Source: Ryuthela nishihirai
Taxonomy: Eukaryota; Arthropoda; Arachnida; Araneae; Heptathelidae
DNA: 64,000 nucleotides
NCBI GenBank assembly: GCA_038380435.1
Contig: JAWZYU010000737.1
Location: 1-64,000, forward strand
Reading direction: 5' to 3'
The notes beneath the pieces were generated by a model. The model did not search any database and was not told the DNA's origin. It saw only the letters and a list, made by a program, of their open reading frames with translations. A program made the position numbers and the translations under genes. Positions within the stretch are counted from its first letter, which is position 1. Each line of letters opens with the position of its first letter. This document shows positions 52,001 through 58,608 of the stretch, one piece after another.

Positions 52001-53672
52001 ACTATTTCCAACATTATACAATACTTTTTATAGTTTTAACTGTGCACTAAATGGTATACCTTGGACATACATCTGTAATCATCTATCTTTTATCAGCAGT
52101 TCTTGCAAATCAAGAAGAATAGTCCATTGCACAAAGGTATTACCATAAATTGTCTTGGACTGGAAATTCAAATTAATCTCCTGTTTATGTTTTGACTATA
52201 TAAATATGCACTTTTTGTTATGAAACTAGCAAAACAAAATGATTTGACTGTCATTCCCTTTGCTCCGCAACACAATTCTAACATTGGCAAATGCTAAGTT
52301 AACCCATTTATTATCAAGAGCTAAACTACAAATAAATTTAATTGTATCATATTGAACATTTTAGCAGTTTCTAAAATATGTAGGATGGAAATGTCAAAAG
52401 GTGGAAGTTCAAAATAATTCACAACTAGATAACTAAACTAAAATATACAATTTCATATAACTTTAATGATAAAAACAATACTTACAGTTACCTTGCGATC
52501 ATCCTGATCGCAATCTCTTGAGATATGACCAGATTTTCCACAAGTGTAGCAAGTCTTATCTTGTTCTCTGCATTCCCTGGCAAAATGCCCACTTCTTCCA
52601 CAGTTGTAGCATGAGGCTGAAAGTATACATATATTAAATGCACCATTTCATCACTAACTAGATATATTACATTAGATGGTATCATAACAATTAGTAATGA
52701 TAGTGCCATAAAACAGACCATAAATCATTTAAGTTATGAGTTTAGCATATTAACCATGAAGTTGATAATATATCAGGACATTTCATTAACAAAAGTATAA
52801 ACTCCACTGATTATTTAACAGGCCCTATACACAGCCATGAAATTTTATTTTGAACGAAAGTTAATGAAAATGTCAATCAGCTGGAAGATATTTTCTATGC
52901 TGTACATTATGGAATAATTGCCAGCTTGACTGTATCCTTTTCTGGACTCCACTTGGTACAACTCAAGAAATGACAAAAGATGAGCCTTTCTAAATTGGGG
53001 GGGGGGGAGTTAGACTTGCCAACAGCAGTACTTTTTGGGAACAGAAAATAGTTCTATAACTAAAAAAAGAACTGGCAGGTATACTACTATCAGTATCCCA
53101 TTTCTGAAGCCAGTAATAATTCTTTTAATCCTTTACCTTATGCTAAACAGCTGTAGGTAAAAGAAAATTCCAGGAAAACTCAAATTTCAAGTTAAGTCAG
53201 TGGCTACAGAGAAACATTTATTGATAACAAAAAAATTCATTGCTCAGGGTATGAAAAGAACATCTTTCTGTGGGCATTCAACTACATTATGCTCTTGATA
53301 CATGTCATTACAGAACACAATCAAGAAATTTCTTTATAATCTAAGGTGAGAGAATCTTTCATTGTTAGTCCTATGTGACCTCACATCCCCTCCCCCCCAA
53401 TAAAATTTTTGATTTTTCTACTTTAAGTTATTTGGAATGGGAACCAAAACATGAAGTGCATGATAAGTAAATTAACAAAACTTTGAAAATAATTAAATAT
53501 AAGATTTGAAATATAACCTACCTCTGGGTGAAGAACGAGAATCTCCTCTCCCACCACGGTATCCACCACCACCACCACGTCCTCTGTATCCTCCACTACG
53601 CCCATCACTCATGGGGCATTCTCTGGCAAAATGGCCAGTCTTGTGGCATTTGTAGCATTCACTTGAATTCAT
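18973..53672 (-). CDS. CNBP: CNBP-like CCHC zinc-knuckle nucleic-acid-binding protein (4 coding exons)
   Basis: Spliced minus-strand gene: complement(join 18973-19084, 51420-51583, 52492-52616, 53522-53672). The four pieces total 552 nt and join in frame to 183 residues plus a stop. I see seven CX2CX4HX4C knuckles, at about residues 6-19, 53-66, 73-86, 93-106, 118-131, 145-158 and 166-179. An arginine/glycine-rich linker lies at about 24-45, between knuckles 1 and 2. This order and length match the CNBP/ZNF9 family (177 residues in vertebrates). CNBP proteins bind single-stranded G-rich DNA and RNA and promote translation; that role is family knowledge, not seen here. Every junction has GT-AG ends. 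The start is the ATG of exon 2, seven bases after a splice acceptor. The last intron is about 32.3 kb and holds most of the window's transposons. I am confident in the family and the exon structure; the expression pattern is unknown. Confidence 0.95.
19085..19604. other. 3' end of CNBP last intron, no other feature
   Basis: AT-rich intron sequence next to the terminal acceptor. Confidence 0.5.
19619..20002 (+). mobile_element. SINE-A, full length
   Basis: 14-bp target duplication CAACTAAATTATGC at 19605-19618 and 20003-20016. Antisense to CNBP transcription. Confidence 0.92.
20187..20562 (+). mobile_element. SINE-A, full length, with Met-type anticodon loop
   Basis: Target duplication CATGTGCA at 20179-20186 and 20563-20570. 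The loop reads CTCATAA, the elongator tRNA-Met form, supporting a Met ancestor for the family. Confidence 0.88.
20780..20909 (+). mobile_element. piggyBac-like MITE (130 bp)
   Basis: TTAACC...TTAAAGGGTTAA ends, with TTAA at both sides. The body includes AGGAAGGAATAGCATTGGTT, shared with 23348-23488. Confidence 0.75.
20990..21475 (+). pseudogene. LINE fragment, region between endonuclease and reverse transcriptase
   Basis: Translates in broken frames to pieces such as [14 protein letters not shown] and [12 protein letters not shown], typical of the linker in RTE/CR1-like LINE polyproteins. Same LINE family as 29.8, 40.9, 47.1 and 59.4 kb, judging by style and by the shared C-terminal segment next door. 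Confidence 0.6.
21480..21527 (+). mobile_element. SINE-B 3' tail fragment
   Basis: Only CAGCAGCTGCTTGAGGGGGT and the T/A-rich tail are present. It sits between two pieces of LINE and looks like a 5'-truncated insertion. Confidence 0.75.
21528..21780 (+). pseudogene. LINE C-terminal fragment
   Basis: Contains the conserved LINE tail [12 protein letters not shown] followed by a basic segment and a WADNVK-like core. The same segment recurs at 41.4, 47.1 and 59.6 kb. Several stops. Confidence 0.65.
22024..22405 (-). mobile_element. SINE-A, full length
   Basis: Target duplication TCTC(G/A)GTCAAGGA at 22011-22023 and 22406-22418, one mismatch. Confidence 0.9.
22658..23039 (-). mobile_element. SINE-A, full length
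   Basis: 12-bp target duplication CACTTTTAAGAG at 22646-22657 and 23040-23051. A and B boxes at consensus. Confidence 0.92.
23348..23488 (+). mobile_element. piggyBac-like MITE (141 bp)
   Basis: TTAACCCTTTCTCTACC start and TGAAAGGGTTAA end. Same subfamily as 20780-20909. Confidence 0.75.
23576..24290. repeat. Diverged direct repeat pair of unknown type
   Basis: 23576-23745 and 24190-24290 share ACCAT(A/C)ATACAATG, GACAATATATGATC(A/G)TATGA and a following AT-rich segment. Not assigned to a family. The rest of 23489-25172 shows nothing else. Confidence 0.5.
25184..25436 (-). mobile_element. SINE-A with large internal deletion
   Basis: Target duplication CACAACATTGG at 25173-25183 and 25437-25447. 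The middle of the 3' half is missing, giving 253 bp. Confidence 0.85.
25490..26190 (+). pseudogene. Tc1-like transposase remnant
   Basis: Broken frames contain [14 protein letters not shown] sequence, [16 protein letters not shown] (second catalytic Asp) and WPSHSPDLN. This is the normal order of a Tc1-family transposase. Many stops and frameshifts. Confidence 0.75.
26640..27290 (+). pseudogene. mariner-like transposase remnant
   Basis: Pieces in order: a helix-turn-helix segment (SRELTQLLN...[11 protein letters not shown]), [11 protein letters not shown] (first Asp), [10 protein letters not shown] (second Asp) and [11 protein letters not shown] (third Asp, DD34D type). Stops and frameshifts throughout. 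A mariner distinct from the Tc1 copies elsewhere. Confidence 0.8.
27479..27549 (-). mobile_element. SINE-A, heavily 5'-truncated insertion
   Basis: Only about 70 bp of the 3' tail, yet flanked by GGGAAGATGGT at 27468-27478 and 27550-27560. The truncation therefore happened during insertion. Confidence 0.85.
27561..28051. other. No recognised feature
   Basis: AT-rich intron sequence of CNBP. Confidence 0.4.
28052..28250 (-). mobile_element. SINE-B, old diverged copy
   Basis: The tail TACCCTCAAGCAGCTG, the middle and the B-box region (GGATCAAACCCAGGTCCC on +) are recognisable at reduced identity. Confidence 0.75.
28256..29780. other. No recognised feature
   Basis: AT-rich intron sequence; short open frames only. 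Confidence 0.4.
29781..31318 (+). mobile_element. LINE endonuclease fragment bracketed by 360-bp inverted repeats
   Basis: The left arm 29781-30144 and right arm 30961-31318 are inverted copies of one another at high identity; both outer edges read GCTAGGTAGTCACTGG outward-in. Between them lies the endonuclease segment. The left arm is probably the 5' leader of the LINE, as it runs straight into the coding part. The right arm is a second, inverted copy of it. No target duplication was found. Confidence 0.75.
30453..30950 (+). pseudogene. LINE apurinic-type endonuclease domain (RTE/CR1-like)
   Basis: Translates across one frameshift near 30770 as [21 protein letters not shown] (catalytic Glu in QETRW), GVGLLLS, VICCYAP and [10 protein letters not shown] (Asp/Asn of the active site). 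This is the AP-endonuclease-like domain of LINE polyproteins. It stops at the start of the inverted arm. The reverse transcriptase is absent. Confidence 0.8.
31319..32823. other. No recognised feature
   Basis: AT-rich intron sequence. Confidence 0.4.
32832..33624. mobile_element. hAT-like non-autonomous element, 793 bp
   Basis: Ends CAGAGGTTCTCAAAC and, inverted, CACAGGTTCTCAAAC. Flanking 8-bp sequences CAATTGAA (32824-32831) and CAACAGAA (33625-33632) match at 6 of 8. No transposase seen. A piggyBac-like MITE is nested inside. Confidence 0.6.
33433..33546 (+). mobile_element. piggyBac-like MITE (114 bp), nested
   Basis: TTAACCCTTTAATGCCC start and GAGCGTTAAAGGGTTAA end. The ends form a terminal inverted repeat of about 14-17 bp. 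Both edges are TTAA. Confidence 0.85.
33946..34107 (+). mobile_element. SINE-B, slightly shortened
   Basis: The head from GTCGAGTGGTTAGCACGC, B box GGTTCGAGCCC, and a tail with T/A-rich end. An internal deletion removes the ACTATGGCATATTAAAC region. Confidence 0.85.
34284..34443 (+). mobile_element. SINE-A, decayed fragment
   Basis: GGGGGACACCACTGGGCTTGG and GATGGGATGTTAAGCCGTGG are recognisable. Head and tail are lost. Confidence 0.7.
34444..35440. other. No recognised feature
   Basis: AT-rich intron sequence. Confidence 0.4.
35453..35716 (-). mobile_element. SINE-A, decayed minus copy with homopolymer runs
   Basis: Reduced identity over most of the element. It contains a G run at about 35600-35616 and a C run at about 35704-35715, where the GC-rich parts should be. 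Confidence 0.75.
36276..36674 (-). mobile_element. Two SINE-B copies in tandem
   Basis: Copies at 36276-36468 and 36477-36674 in the same orientation, separated by a short A-rich spacer. Both keep the B box and the CCGTCCCGTGGCC start. Unlike the 6.7-kb trimer, each has its own full 5' end. Confidence 0.88.
36675..36722 (-). repeat. tRNA 3'-half-like fragment
   Basis: The minus strand reads GGGTCGTGGGTTCGAGCCCC, a T-arm with B box, followed by ACATTGGGTG. It differs from the SINE-A and SINE-B heads. No matching 5' half was found. Confidence 0.4.
36723..37870. other. No recognised feature apart from a C/A run
   Basis: A poly(C) run followed by poly(A) at about 37091-37118. Otherwise plain AT-rich intron. 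Confidence 0.4.
37883..37962 (-). repeat. tRNA-like sequence of a third family
   Basis: The minus strand has A box TAGCTCAGCGG and an anticodon arm with a perfect 5-bp stem CCTGA/TCAGG around loop CATGTCA (anticodon TGT, Thr-like). B box is GGTTCAGATCC. The acceptor ends do not pair, so it is not a functional tRNA gene; a SINE head or tRNA pseudogene is more likely. Confidence 0.5.
38597..38712 (+). mobile_element. piggyBac-like MITE
   Basis: TTAAACCTTTAAATCCCATAATAGCC start and GGGCATTAAATTTAA end. Decayed ends, same body as 33433-33546. Confidence 0.7.
38713..39180. other. No recognised feature
   Basis: AT-rich intron sequence. Confidence 0.4.
39180..40250 (+). pseudogene. Tc1-like transposase remnant, nearly full length
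   Basis: Broken frames give [10 protein letters not shown], a second DNA-binding part ending [23 protein letters not shown] (first Asp), FQHDNA (second Asp) and [17 protein letters not shown] (third acid, Glu). This is the full order of a Tc1-type protein with many disruptions. Best preserved of the Tc1 copies. Confidence 0.8.
40360..40860. other. No recognised feature
   Basis: AT-rich intron sequence. Confidence 0.4.
40870..42420 (-). pseudogene. LINE reverse transcriptase and C-terminal remnant, split by SINE-A and another insert
   Basis: Minus-strand order: a [17 protein letters not shown] segment (RT finger region, about 42390-42330), SLQGK, a [16 protein letters not shown] active-site region near 41900, then the C-terminal tail (41395-41760 and 40870-41006). 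SINE-A sits at 41007-41394. About 41935-42190 is not LINE and may be another insertion. Stops and frameshifts throughout. Confidence 0.7.
41007..41394 (-). mobile_element. SINE-A, full length, nested in a LINE
   Basis: Target duplication TTCCTGATGC at 40997-41006 and 41395-41404, which is LINE sequence. Confidence 0.9.
42421..43545. other. No recognised feature
   Basis: AT-rich intron sequence. Confidence 0.4.
43548..43879. mobile_element. pogo/Tigger-like MITE, 332 bp
   Basis: Inverted ends CAGTAGACCTTCGTTATA and CAGTGGACCCCCGATATA, flanked by TA on each side. These are the end motif and target of pogo/Tigger elements. The body has no transposase. Confidence 0.75.
44037..44142 (+). mobile_element. 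piggyBac-like MITE
   Basis: TTAACCCTTTAACACCCATAATGG start and CTGGGCGTTAA end. Confidence 0.78.
44173..44281 (-). mobile_element. SINE-B, 5'-truncated
   Basis: Tail and middle only, ending before the tRNA part. Short flanking ACTAAA on both sides suggests truncation at insertion. Confidence 0.8.
44283..46487. other. Intron; a TG/G simple repeat, otherwise nothing
   Basis: A (TG)n run continues into a G run at about 44503-44534. No other feature supported. Confidence 0.4.
46488..46532 (-). mobile_element. SINE-B tail fragment
   Basis: ATACCCCCTCAAGCAGCTGC and CAGAGGTCTGACAGGAGCC only. Confidence 0.8.
46725..47031 (-). mobile_element. SINE-A with internal deletions
   Basis: The tail GGGTTGTTTTACCTCTGAG, shortened middle, and head with B box GGTTCGAGTCC (minus) are present. 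Confidence 0.85.
47050..47300 (+). pseudogene. LINE C-terminal fragment
   Basis: Encodes [18 protein letters not shown] followed by a basic Arg/Gly segment. Same segment as at 21.5 and 59.6 kb. Confidence 0.65.
48519..48548 (+). repeat. (CCA)n microsatellite
   Basis: A C run followed by about eight CCA units, inside the right foldback arm. Confidence 0.85.
48580..48686 (-). mobile_element. piggyBac-like MITE nested in the foldback element
   Basis: On + it reads TTAATGCCCAGGAAATTTC to TTATGGGCGTTAA, with TTAA at each edge. Its sequence is missing from the matching place of the left arm, showing it arrived after the arms formed. Confidence 0.85.
48771..51419. other. CNBP last intron, no repeat recognised
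   Basis: AT-rich, no SINE copy. Only short open frames. Confidence 0.5.
51420..51583 (-). CDS. CNBP: CNBP exon 4: knuckles 4 and 5, start of knuckle 6
   Basis: The acceptor TTCTTTCCAG precedes 51583, in phase 0. The exon encodes [14 protein letters not shown], a charged linker, and [14 protein letters not shown]. An acidic Asn/Ser/Asp/Glu linker follows, then the Cys-Tyr that opens knuckle 6. The exon ends in the middle of the arginine codon at CG|GTGAGTATG (donor at 51419). The next coding exon lies about 32.3 kb away at 19084. Confidence 0.93.
51584..52491 (-). other. CNBP intron 3
   Basis: 908-bp intron between exons 3 and 4, AT-rich, no repeat recognised. Confidence 0.85.
52492..52616 (-). 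CDS. CNBP: CNBP exon 3: knuckles 2 and 3
   Basis: The acceptor ATACTTTCAG precedes 52616. The first two bases complete an alanine codon with exon 2. The exon encodes [14 protein letters not shown] and [14 protein letters not shown], then an acidic/basic linker ending in lysine. The donor used here is AAG|GTAACT at 52491. A second, closer-to-consensus donor (GTAAGTATTG) lies six bases further on at 52485 and would add Val-Thr in frame, so two isoforms are possible (183 or 185 residues). Confidence 0.92.
52617..53521 (-). other. CNBP intron 2
   Basis: 905-bp intron between exons 2 and 3, with a short G run near 52999. No transposon recognised. Confidence 0.85.
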
Positions 53673-53679
53673 GATGAAA
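53522..53679 (-). CDS. CNBP: CNBP exon 2: start codon, knuckle 1, RGG-rich linker
   Basis: The acceptor TTCTTGTTTAG ends at 53680, giving seven 5'UTR bases (53679-53673) before the ATG at 53672-53670. The exon codes 50 residues plus one base. It holds knuckle 1 ([14 protein letters not shown]) and then a glycine/arginine-rich run with repeated RGG and GGYRG units. The donor GAG|GTAGGTTAT is at 53521. The exon ends in phase 1, which fits the next exon. Confidence 0.93.
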
Positions 53680-55028
53680 CTAAACAAGAACAAAATATAA
53701 TCATAAAACTATTGTTACTAAACCCATCTACAAAAACCATAGGCTATTGAATCATAACAAACCTATGCACATTTTTAATATTTATGAACAGTAGTTCAAC
53801 TAATCATAAATCAAATTTATTACATACTGGAACACTGCAATTCTGGCAATATGAAATGGGTCATCATGATCAAGATAAATTACTTTTGTATGAAAATTAA
53901 ATGCTAGTTTTTGTCTAAGTGAAAAATTTGTTTTGTGTGCAAGCAGGGCTATTTTGCCAACCAGAACTATCGCCCCCATTCTCCAAGTCTGATCTTAGAA
54001 ATAATGATTAATTTAGCTAAATTTAATATTTTAAAAGCAATTGAAAATCATCTGTTGAAAAATAATTATGCTTCAAGACTAGTTTTATGAAGATAGAGGC
54101 TGGCTACCCTAATCTGTGCCCGTTTATCATAACCATGAATACCATATTATGTAGGATTCTTAGTTCATAGCTGTGCCTTATTTTCAAAACATTGTACAGT
54201 AAAAAGTTTTCCTTGTCAATACAGTAACCAACCCCCTTTCAAATGCAAGTCATGCAATAATATTTGAAGGAGTATAAACAATGATTTCAAAACAAAAAAT
54301 TGAAACACCAAACCTAGTGCATGCCACATTGCTTTTAAGGGAGCTCAGAATTTTTAAAATTTCAGAATGGGTTACTTATAATATTAATCCATGCTTTGTT
54401 CCTGAATTTACTTTGTATAAAAGGGGTGCTAGCATTTACATTAAAATAAGTACAACTTTGTTTTTTAGGATATATATTAACAAATCTTGCACTAAAGCAC
54501 AAAACAGTAAAAAAATGTGGCCCTTGCAATGGAAGCATTTAATTCCTTCTCTACCATAAAGGCCCAAACTGCAAGGAGGAGGTAGTGAAGAACGAATCAC
54601 ATTGGACAAATCCATTTAAAATCTCTGCCGCTTTTTGACAACTCTAATTTTCACAAAGCACTAAATTTAATCTTCAAAAACTTCTTTAAATAAGCTGAAA
54701 GTGTTCTAAATTGAATGTTTATGGTGACAAATAAGCAGTGTTCAATAATAAAGCACTGCTCATAGCCCACTGCAGTTCTAACAGGCACTTAAATGCTTTT
54801 TATGACTAGCTAGATCAATTTATTTTCCAACTTAGTTTTGAAAAAAAAAAAGAAGCATACATCCAACTTCAGATTAAAAACAATTTCTTACTGATATCAA
54901 TTATGTTCCTAAAATAATTTATCCCACTAACATATTTACCTAACAGTGGTCCATGAGACCAAATCAATTTGTTGCCATATTTACTGCATTACAACAGTGC
55001 ATTTTCCTTCCATGTAAAATCAACTAAC
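53680..55028 (-). other. CNBP 5' intron part
   Basis: AT-rich. The only recognised repeat is a decayed MITE at 54538-54645. Confidence 0.5.
54538..54645 (+). mobile_element. piggyBac-like MITE, decayed
   Basis: TTAATTCCTTCTCTACC start and the AGGAGGTAGTGAAGAACGAATC body of the 20780/23348 subfamily. The right end is degraded. Confidence 0.6.
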
Positions 55029-55075
55029 CTGTTTGAAATGCCACTCTTTGTTTTCAGTGTCTCTGTATCTTGTAA
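55029..55075 (-). other. Candidate 47-nt alternative 5'UTR exon of CNBP
   Basis: The minus strand reads acceptor ATATTTTCCTAG, then 47 nt, then donor AACAG|GTTAGTTGA. Both sites are close to consensus and the exon lies 1.35 kb upstream of exon 2. It has no ATG, so inclusion would only lengthen the 5'UTR. No transcript evidence is available here. Confidence 0.3.
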
Positions 55076-55291
55076 CTAGGAAAATATAGGGTCAACAAGA
55101 CTACCATATTTCCAATTAGAACATTTAAAGAATCCTAAGTGTTTTCATATATATATATAAAAAAAAAAATCAGTGCTTAGGCCAGTGGAAGATCCAACTT
55201 GAGACTAAAAACCATTCAATCCTGACATCGATGTCCATAAAGGTTTTGCTACAGAATTTGAATTAAGACGATTCTTAGTGATGATCTAGAC

Positions 55292-55493
55292 TAGGGGTTC
55301 TCAAATAGGGGGAATGTGGTAAAAAAATTTGGGATATGCCATGAGAGCTCAAAAGTTGCTAAATCTAGTAAAAATAACCATTGTTATACTATAACTATTG
55401 TTTTATCTACCTATACAAGGCAATATGAATTACATGCCAGTTACATACACATTTCCAGGGGGTATGTGAAGCATAAAAGGTTGAGAACCACTG
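55292..55493. mobile_element. hAT-like MITE, 202 bp
   Basis: 8-bp target duplication ATCTAGAC at 55284-55291 and 55494-55501. Ends TAGGGGTTCTCAA and, inverted, CAGTGGTTCTCAACC. Confidence 0.85.
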
Positions 55494-55501
55494 ATCTAGA
55501 C

Positions 55502-56397
55502 AATGCTGAGACCAGTCTGATTCAATGAATTAAATGAAGATGAAACAGAAGACATTAAAAGTCTGACCATGATGAGAATCAAGAATGGTTTGTATTATTT
55601 TTAAGTACCACAAAAAACCACAGCCAAATTCTTGGAAGAACTATTGCAAATAATTTGCTAGTACTGAAAAGGAGCTGTCAGAAATGTAATACATTAGAAC
55701 TAATGAAGAAATAAACAAGAAATGAGTTAATATTATGCAACAGTTCTAACACAATGATACAATCAGATGGAAAGATTTTATTGGCCTACATATCTTGCAC
55801 TGTGCCTACAATTTCAGAACAAGAATTTTAAGAACAAGGGAAAACCGATAAGTTGCTTTCCATTGATTGACAAATACTCCATTTCGAAAAGGCTGGCTAA
55901 TTCCATGTCCACATTCCTTTTGATAAAAACTATTTGGCCTCAGAGACAAATTTCTCTCACATTCAAACTTGACAAATATGGCAAATTGTCATGCCTAATG
56001 ATGCATAAACATTTTATATGTTGAATGCTGTCTCTTGTCAAGAAGGTGCAAACTGAAAACAAGGAACTGTTCACATTATATTACAAAACCAATAAGCACA
56101 CAAACATTTTCAACCAATGATGACTACTCGTATAATTGCCATGTTTAGAATGACATTTTTTCTGTAAAATACATTAAGAACATTTTTCTATTCATCATTC
56201 CACAAAAACTATTTGATTTATTGGTGTCAAAGTCAACAGATAACTCTGAATTTACAATTTATTGATAAATTGCTTTATTTTTTGTCTTCAGACATCTGGA
56301 GCCAATTGTAAATTTAATCAGTTAGAAAATCGCTATTTCAGCCAGTCTACATCAACCCAAATTATATATTCAACATTGTTCAAAGCATGTCAAAGGC
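55502..56397. other. No recognised feature
   Basis: AT-rich intron sequence. Confidence 0.4.
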
Positions 56398-56476
56398 AAC
56401 TGTCCAAATAGTACTATTCCTTTGTCTTTAATACCCTCTACCCTTTTCTGAAATTTCCTGGACGTTAAAGGGTTAA
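56398..56476 (+). mobile_element. piggyBac-like MITE, left end missing
   Basis: TGTCCAAATAGTACTATTCC body and GGACGTTAAAGGGTTAA end. Confidence 0.75.
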
Positions 56477-56872
56477 CTTGGCAGATGTTACACAAATCAG
56501 ACTGGTTTTTCTTGATTTTAAAAAGATAGTTATTTAGTACAGCAGTACCTACAACACAACCTTATTTTATTAATATCTTGTCTACTGAAATTAAATTGCT
56601 TAAAATATGAAGTATTTTCTTCAAGATATTTAAAGTTACTATTAATTGGAACATGAAATTTTAAATATGTATTCTTCAATTTCTTTTTATTTTTCCTTTT
56701 AAGACATGAGAAATGAAGGTAAAGCTGTAGATATTTGTAAATTAATAACATCCTTAGCTAGCTGTATTTACAAAATTAATCTTGAGGAGAGCTTAAATGG
56801 CTCATATATAAAGAAGTAGAACATCAATTGACATATTACTTCTAAAATTATTCTATTACCTTGTACACGTGT

Positions 56873-56958
56873 CTTTCTTGTAAAGGCTGTCAAGAATAAA
56901 AAAAATAAGCTCAATGGACAGGTAATTATTCTTTTTTACACCTGACAACCTTTACAAT
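56873..56958. repeat. Imperfect inverted repeat
   Basis: TTGTAAAGGCTGTCAAG and, inverted at the right end, TTGTAAAGGTTGTCAGG, with A/T-rich sequence between. Confidence 0.6.
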
Positions 56959-56959
56959 A

Positions 56960-57640
56960 GATAGACAGTCACTAAGTGTACAGCTTTGTGTTAGTAGCAA
57001 ACTTAGTGAATGGAAGTGAAAGTGCATGCACATAGTGTTAGGGCCAGGCAAGCCACCATACATGGTCACCAGCTTCAGGGTGAGCAAAGAGGACCGATGG
57101 ACATCTTAAAGATGAAGTAAAATTACACAAAGCTCATAAATAGAACAGTTAACTATTATGGAAGAGAACTCAAAACATAGCGACAATTTCAAGGGGGTTT
57201 GTCTGGAGACAAATATAAGGGAGAAGAATGCAAGGCTTCATATGTATCTGGAGTGTGGCCACTACTACTATCACTCAGCTACAAACATGCTTACAGGGGC
57301 AATTCAGCAAACCAGTTGTTGGGAATGAGGACTGAATTATCTCTGCGCATGCATGATTTAGCTTTTCAGCACATTGTTGCTTCTATACAAAAGCACAGCA
57401 AATTTGGATATATCTTGAATTTCAGGTATGTTGAATATTTTTTTCTCCTTCAGCACTTTTATTAATGTATTTCCTACTCTTAAAAATGTTACTAAAAGCT
57501 TGATTTTATAATTTTCCAAATGCAATCTCCCTTACCAGCTCCACAAGGTTTAGCTTACACCAGGCCGCCATATCGACAGTCTAATTCCTTGTGTCAGGGA
57601 ATACTTGTTATTCCCTCTATACTGTTAATGTTAATTTCAG
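56960..57640. other. No recognised feature
   Basis: Intron sequence. Confidence 0.4.
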
Positions 57641-57641
57641 A

Positions 57642-57736
57642 AATATATCTAGTATTGATCAGTGAATGATCTAGTACTGATCAGTGAATCAGTGAATATA
57701 TCTAGTATTGATCAGTGTATCTAGTATTGATCAGTG
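57642..57736. repeat. Short tandem array of ATCTAGTA(T/C)TGATCAGTG units
   Basis: Four units of about 18-27 bp with variable AATCA spacers. The core TGATCA is itself palindromic. Confidence 0.9.
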
Positions 57737-57825
57737 ATAAAATCATGCACTTCACCATGTTTACCATATTTTAACGTGTATATACACGTTAAAATATGGT
57801 AACATGGTGAAGTGCATGATTTTAT
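57737..57825. repeat. 89-bp near-perfect palindrome
   Basis: The 45-bp left arm (ATAAAATCATGCACTTCACC...) and 44-bp right arm are exact reverse complements except for one extra T. The centre ACGTGTATATACACGT has no loop. It starts directly at the end of the tandem array. Confidence 0.95.
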
Positions 57826-57975
57826 TATCTTATTTATAATTACAAAATTTGCAAGAGATCTGATATTTTGCAAACATTGCAAATAAAATTTATATCCATT
57901 GACATAATTTGTAGACAATATCTCATGCCATGATCTCAGTTGAAATGAATATATTAAATTATTCTTAGTTCAATA

Positions 57976-58139
57976 AATATTTTGTGGAAAAAATTTCGCA
58001 GACATACAGGACTTGAACCCGCATCTCTCTAGAAACATGCCATCTCTCTTTTCCCCCACTAATTTAAGTGGGGGAAAAGTTCATTTCAAGTTATTCAAGT
58101 CCCGTATGCCGGCGAAATTTTTCTCGCAAAATATATTGA
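57976..58139. mobile_element. Foldback element with opposed tRNA B-box-like motifs
   Basis: The outer arms of about 44 bp (AATATTTTGTGGAAAAAATT... and its diverged inverse) each contain a (T)TCAAGTCC motif, one per strand. The minus one reads GGGTTCAAGTCC, a good Pol III B box. A second perfect 12-bp hairpin, TTTTCCCCCACT/AGTGGGGGAAAA, lies at about 58049-58078. No A box seen. Confidence 0.75.
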
Positions 58140-58608
58140 TTCATCGTCAAAAAATCAGCAGGTAACGCTGTGATTGTCATCTATGTTTATTCTTAGTTCA
58201 CTTAAGTTTTTTTAAATTACATTCATTGCATATGTATATAATTTTCAAAAGCTTGGTGATAAAATTCTAAAAAGATTTTCCATAGACATTTTACAGTAAT
58301 CAAAAAAAGTGGAGTCGGGGTAAGGACTGTAGTGCATTTGAAAACTGGATTTATACTTTTTTTTTAACATATAAAGTTTCACTATTTCTTTTCAGGAAAA
58401 AGCATATGTAAAAGTGCTGAAGGAGAAAAAAAGAGGAAGCTAAATAAAAAACTTCTCACTTAAACAGAAATATGCAAGTGACCAAGCTCCTGCAATCATG
58501 ATTAGCAGCTTCCCTATAGCACACATATCTGCATCATTGTGGAGCTGCAGTTAACAGTATCTTACATTGCACCTATGGAAGCTTCCATTTTCCTTACATA
58601 TTCTTCGG
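58140..58608. other. No recognised feature
   Basis: Intron sequence. Confidence 0.4.

Noticed and set aside
56860..56886. 27-nt micro-exon with acceptor CTTGACAG and donor AAG|GTAATAG on the CNBP strand
   Set aside because: It lies within an imperfect inverted repeat that explains part of the pattern, and so short an exon cannot be supported without transcripts.
57721..57825. CRISPR-like array from the short repeats and palindrome
   Set aside because: Units are adjacent with no unique spacers and the genome is eukaryotic.
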